Positions 63,738 to 64,000 of a stretch of 64,000 nucleotides of DNA are shown here, piece by piece. The notes under the pieces were generated by a model. That model saw nothing but the letters and a program-made list of their open reading frames with translations, was not told where the DNA came from and did not search any database. How positions within the stretch are numbered: the first letter of the stretch is position 1; every line of letters begins with the position of its first letter. This stretch comes from Alphaproteobacteria bacterium (GTDB lineage Bacteria; Pseudomonadota; Alphaproteobacteria; Micropepsales; Micropepsaceae): assembly GCA_016783965.1 (NCBI GenBank), contig JADHVO010000008.1, forward strand, positions 62,001 through 126,000, read 5' to 3'. The position numbers and the translations under genes were made by a program.

Positions 63738-64000
63738 CGCCGCCTGTTGCGCTCGTCCGACGCGCCTGCTCGACCGCGAGCATCGCGCGCTTGCGGTCGA
63801 GGCCCCAGTGGTAGCCGGTCATCGCGCCGCTGGTGCCGATCACGCGGTGGCACGGGATGATCCAGGCGAGCGGGTTCTTGCCGACCGCGGCGCCCGCGGC
63901 GCGTGAGGCCGACGCGTTGCCGGCGAGTTCCGCGACGGCACGATAGGTCGTCATGCGGCCTTCGGGGATCGCGAGCAGCGCTTCCCACACCTTGATCTGC
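63700..64000 (-). CDS. Methylated-DNA-protein-cysteine methyltransferase (Ogt/Ada C-terminal domain), partial
   Basis: The gene begins beyond base 64000; about 100 residues are visible. They carry the DNA-binding part (IPEGRMTTYRAVAELAG) and the active-site motif IPCHRVIGTSGAMTGYHWG, whose cysteine accepts the methyl group from O6-methylguanine. Whether it is a stand-alone Ogt or the end of an Ada protein cannot be told here. Confidence 0.9.
   Translation of the reverse strand, partial: QIKVWEALLAIPEGRMTTYRAVAELAGNASASRAAGAAVGKNPLAWIIPCHRVIGTSGAMTGYHWGLDRKRAMLAVEQARRTSATGGVSLRIVLPDTAR

Overview
The window is chromosomal DNA from a high-GC alphaproteobacterium. The main reason is gene order: corC-ybeY-phoH-miaB, a plsC-fur pair, rimI-tsaB, a NifU-like protein beside a DUF1674 (SdhAF4-like) gene and an RsmB-type methyltransferase, rph/rdgB/hemW against hrcA-grpE, yraN-rsmI beside a LpoA-like lipoprotein, an adrenodoxin-type ferredoxin with its reductase, and a TipN-like coiled-coil protein. 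I cannot fix the genus. I saw no rRNA, tRNA, CRISPR array or prophage block.

Layout. 1-8.3 kb is a tightly packed housekeeping run, mostly on the minus strand with ATGA-type overlaps: RNA modification and ribosome maturation (ybeY, miaB, rimI, tsaB, rsmB), lipid synthesis (plsC), metal regulation (fur) and Fe-S handling. 8.2-10.3 kb is a large membrane-anchored coiled-coil protein. 10.3-10.95 kb is a non-coding stretch. 10.9-17.3 kb is a signalling island: a Crp/Fnr regulator, a DUF6894 protein, a CheB-CheR-PAS fusion, a receiver-less CheB with a hairpin over its ribosome-binding site, and a glycine-zipper exported protein. 17.3-33.3 kb is metabolic and accessory: a Baeyer-Villiger monooxygenase, an SRPBCC protein, GNAT, Hpt, chorismate mutase, a ferredoxin reductase/ferredoxin pair, a DUF885 protein, a GST, a VWA/MoxR pair and a TPR-oxygenase.

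33.3-36.8 kb holds the most striking feature. The Mg-chelatase-like comM gene is split by a 1,874-bp element with perfect 25-bp terminal inverted repeats and an 8-bp target duplication. The element carries only the C-terminal part of an IS1595-type transposase plus unrelated passenger genes. Joining the two comM halves with one copy of the duplication restores an uninterrupted 505-codon frame.

36.8-39.1 kb is a divergent redox cassette (nitroreductase plus lipoprotein cytochrome c against a CoA-binding protein plus a TetR regulator) around a 38-bp palindrome. 39.2-43.9 kb carries a ModE-like regulator and modA without modBC in the window, two membrane proteins, and a DUF3311/sodium:solute symporter/SH3 operon. 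43.9-46.6 kb is pstCAB without pstS or phoU in the window. 47.3-52.5 kb has a hybrid histidine kinase, AmpG and an OlsB-like acyltransferase. 52.5-64 kb returns to core functions: gshB, yraN-rsmI, a LpoA-like lipoprotein, hemW, rdgB, rph, hrcA-grpE, dapB and an Ogt-type DNA methyltransferase that runs off the end.
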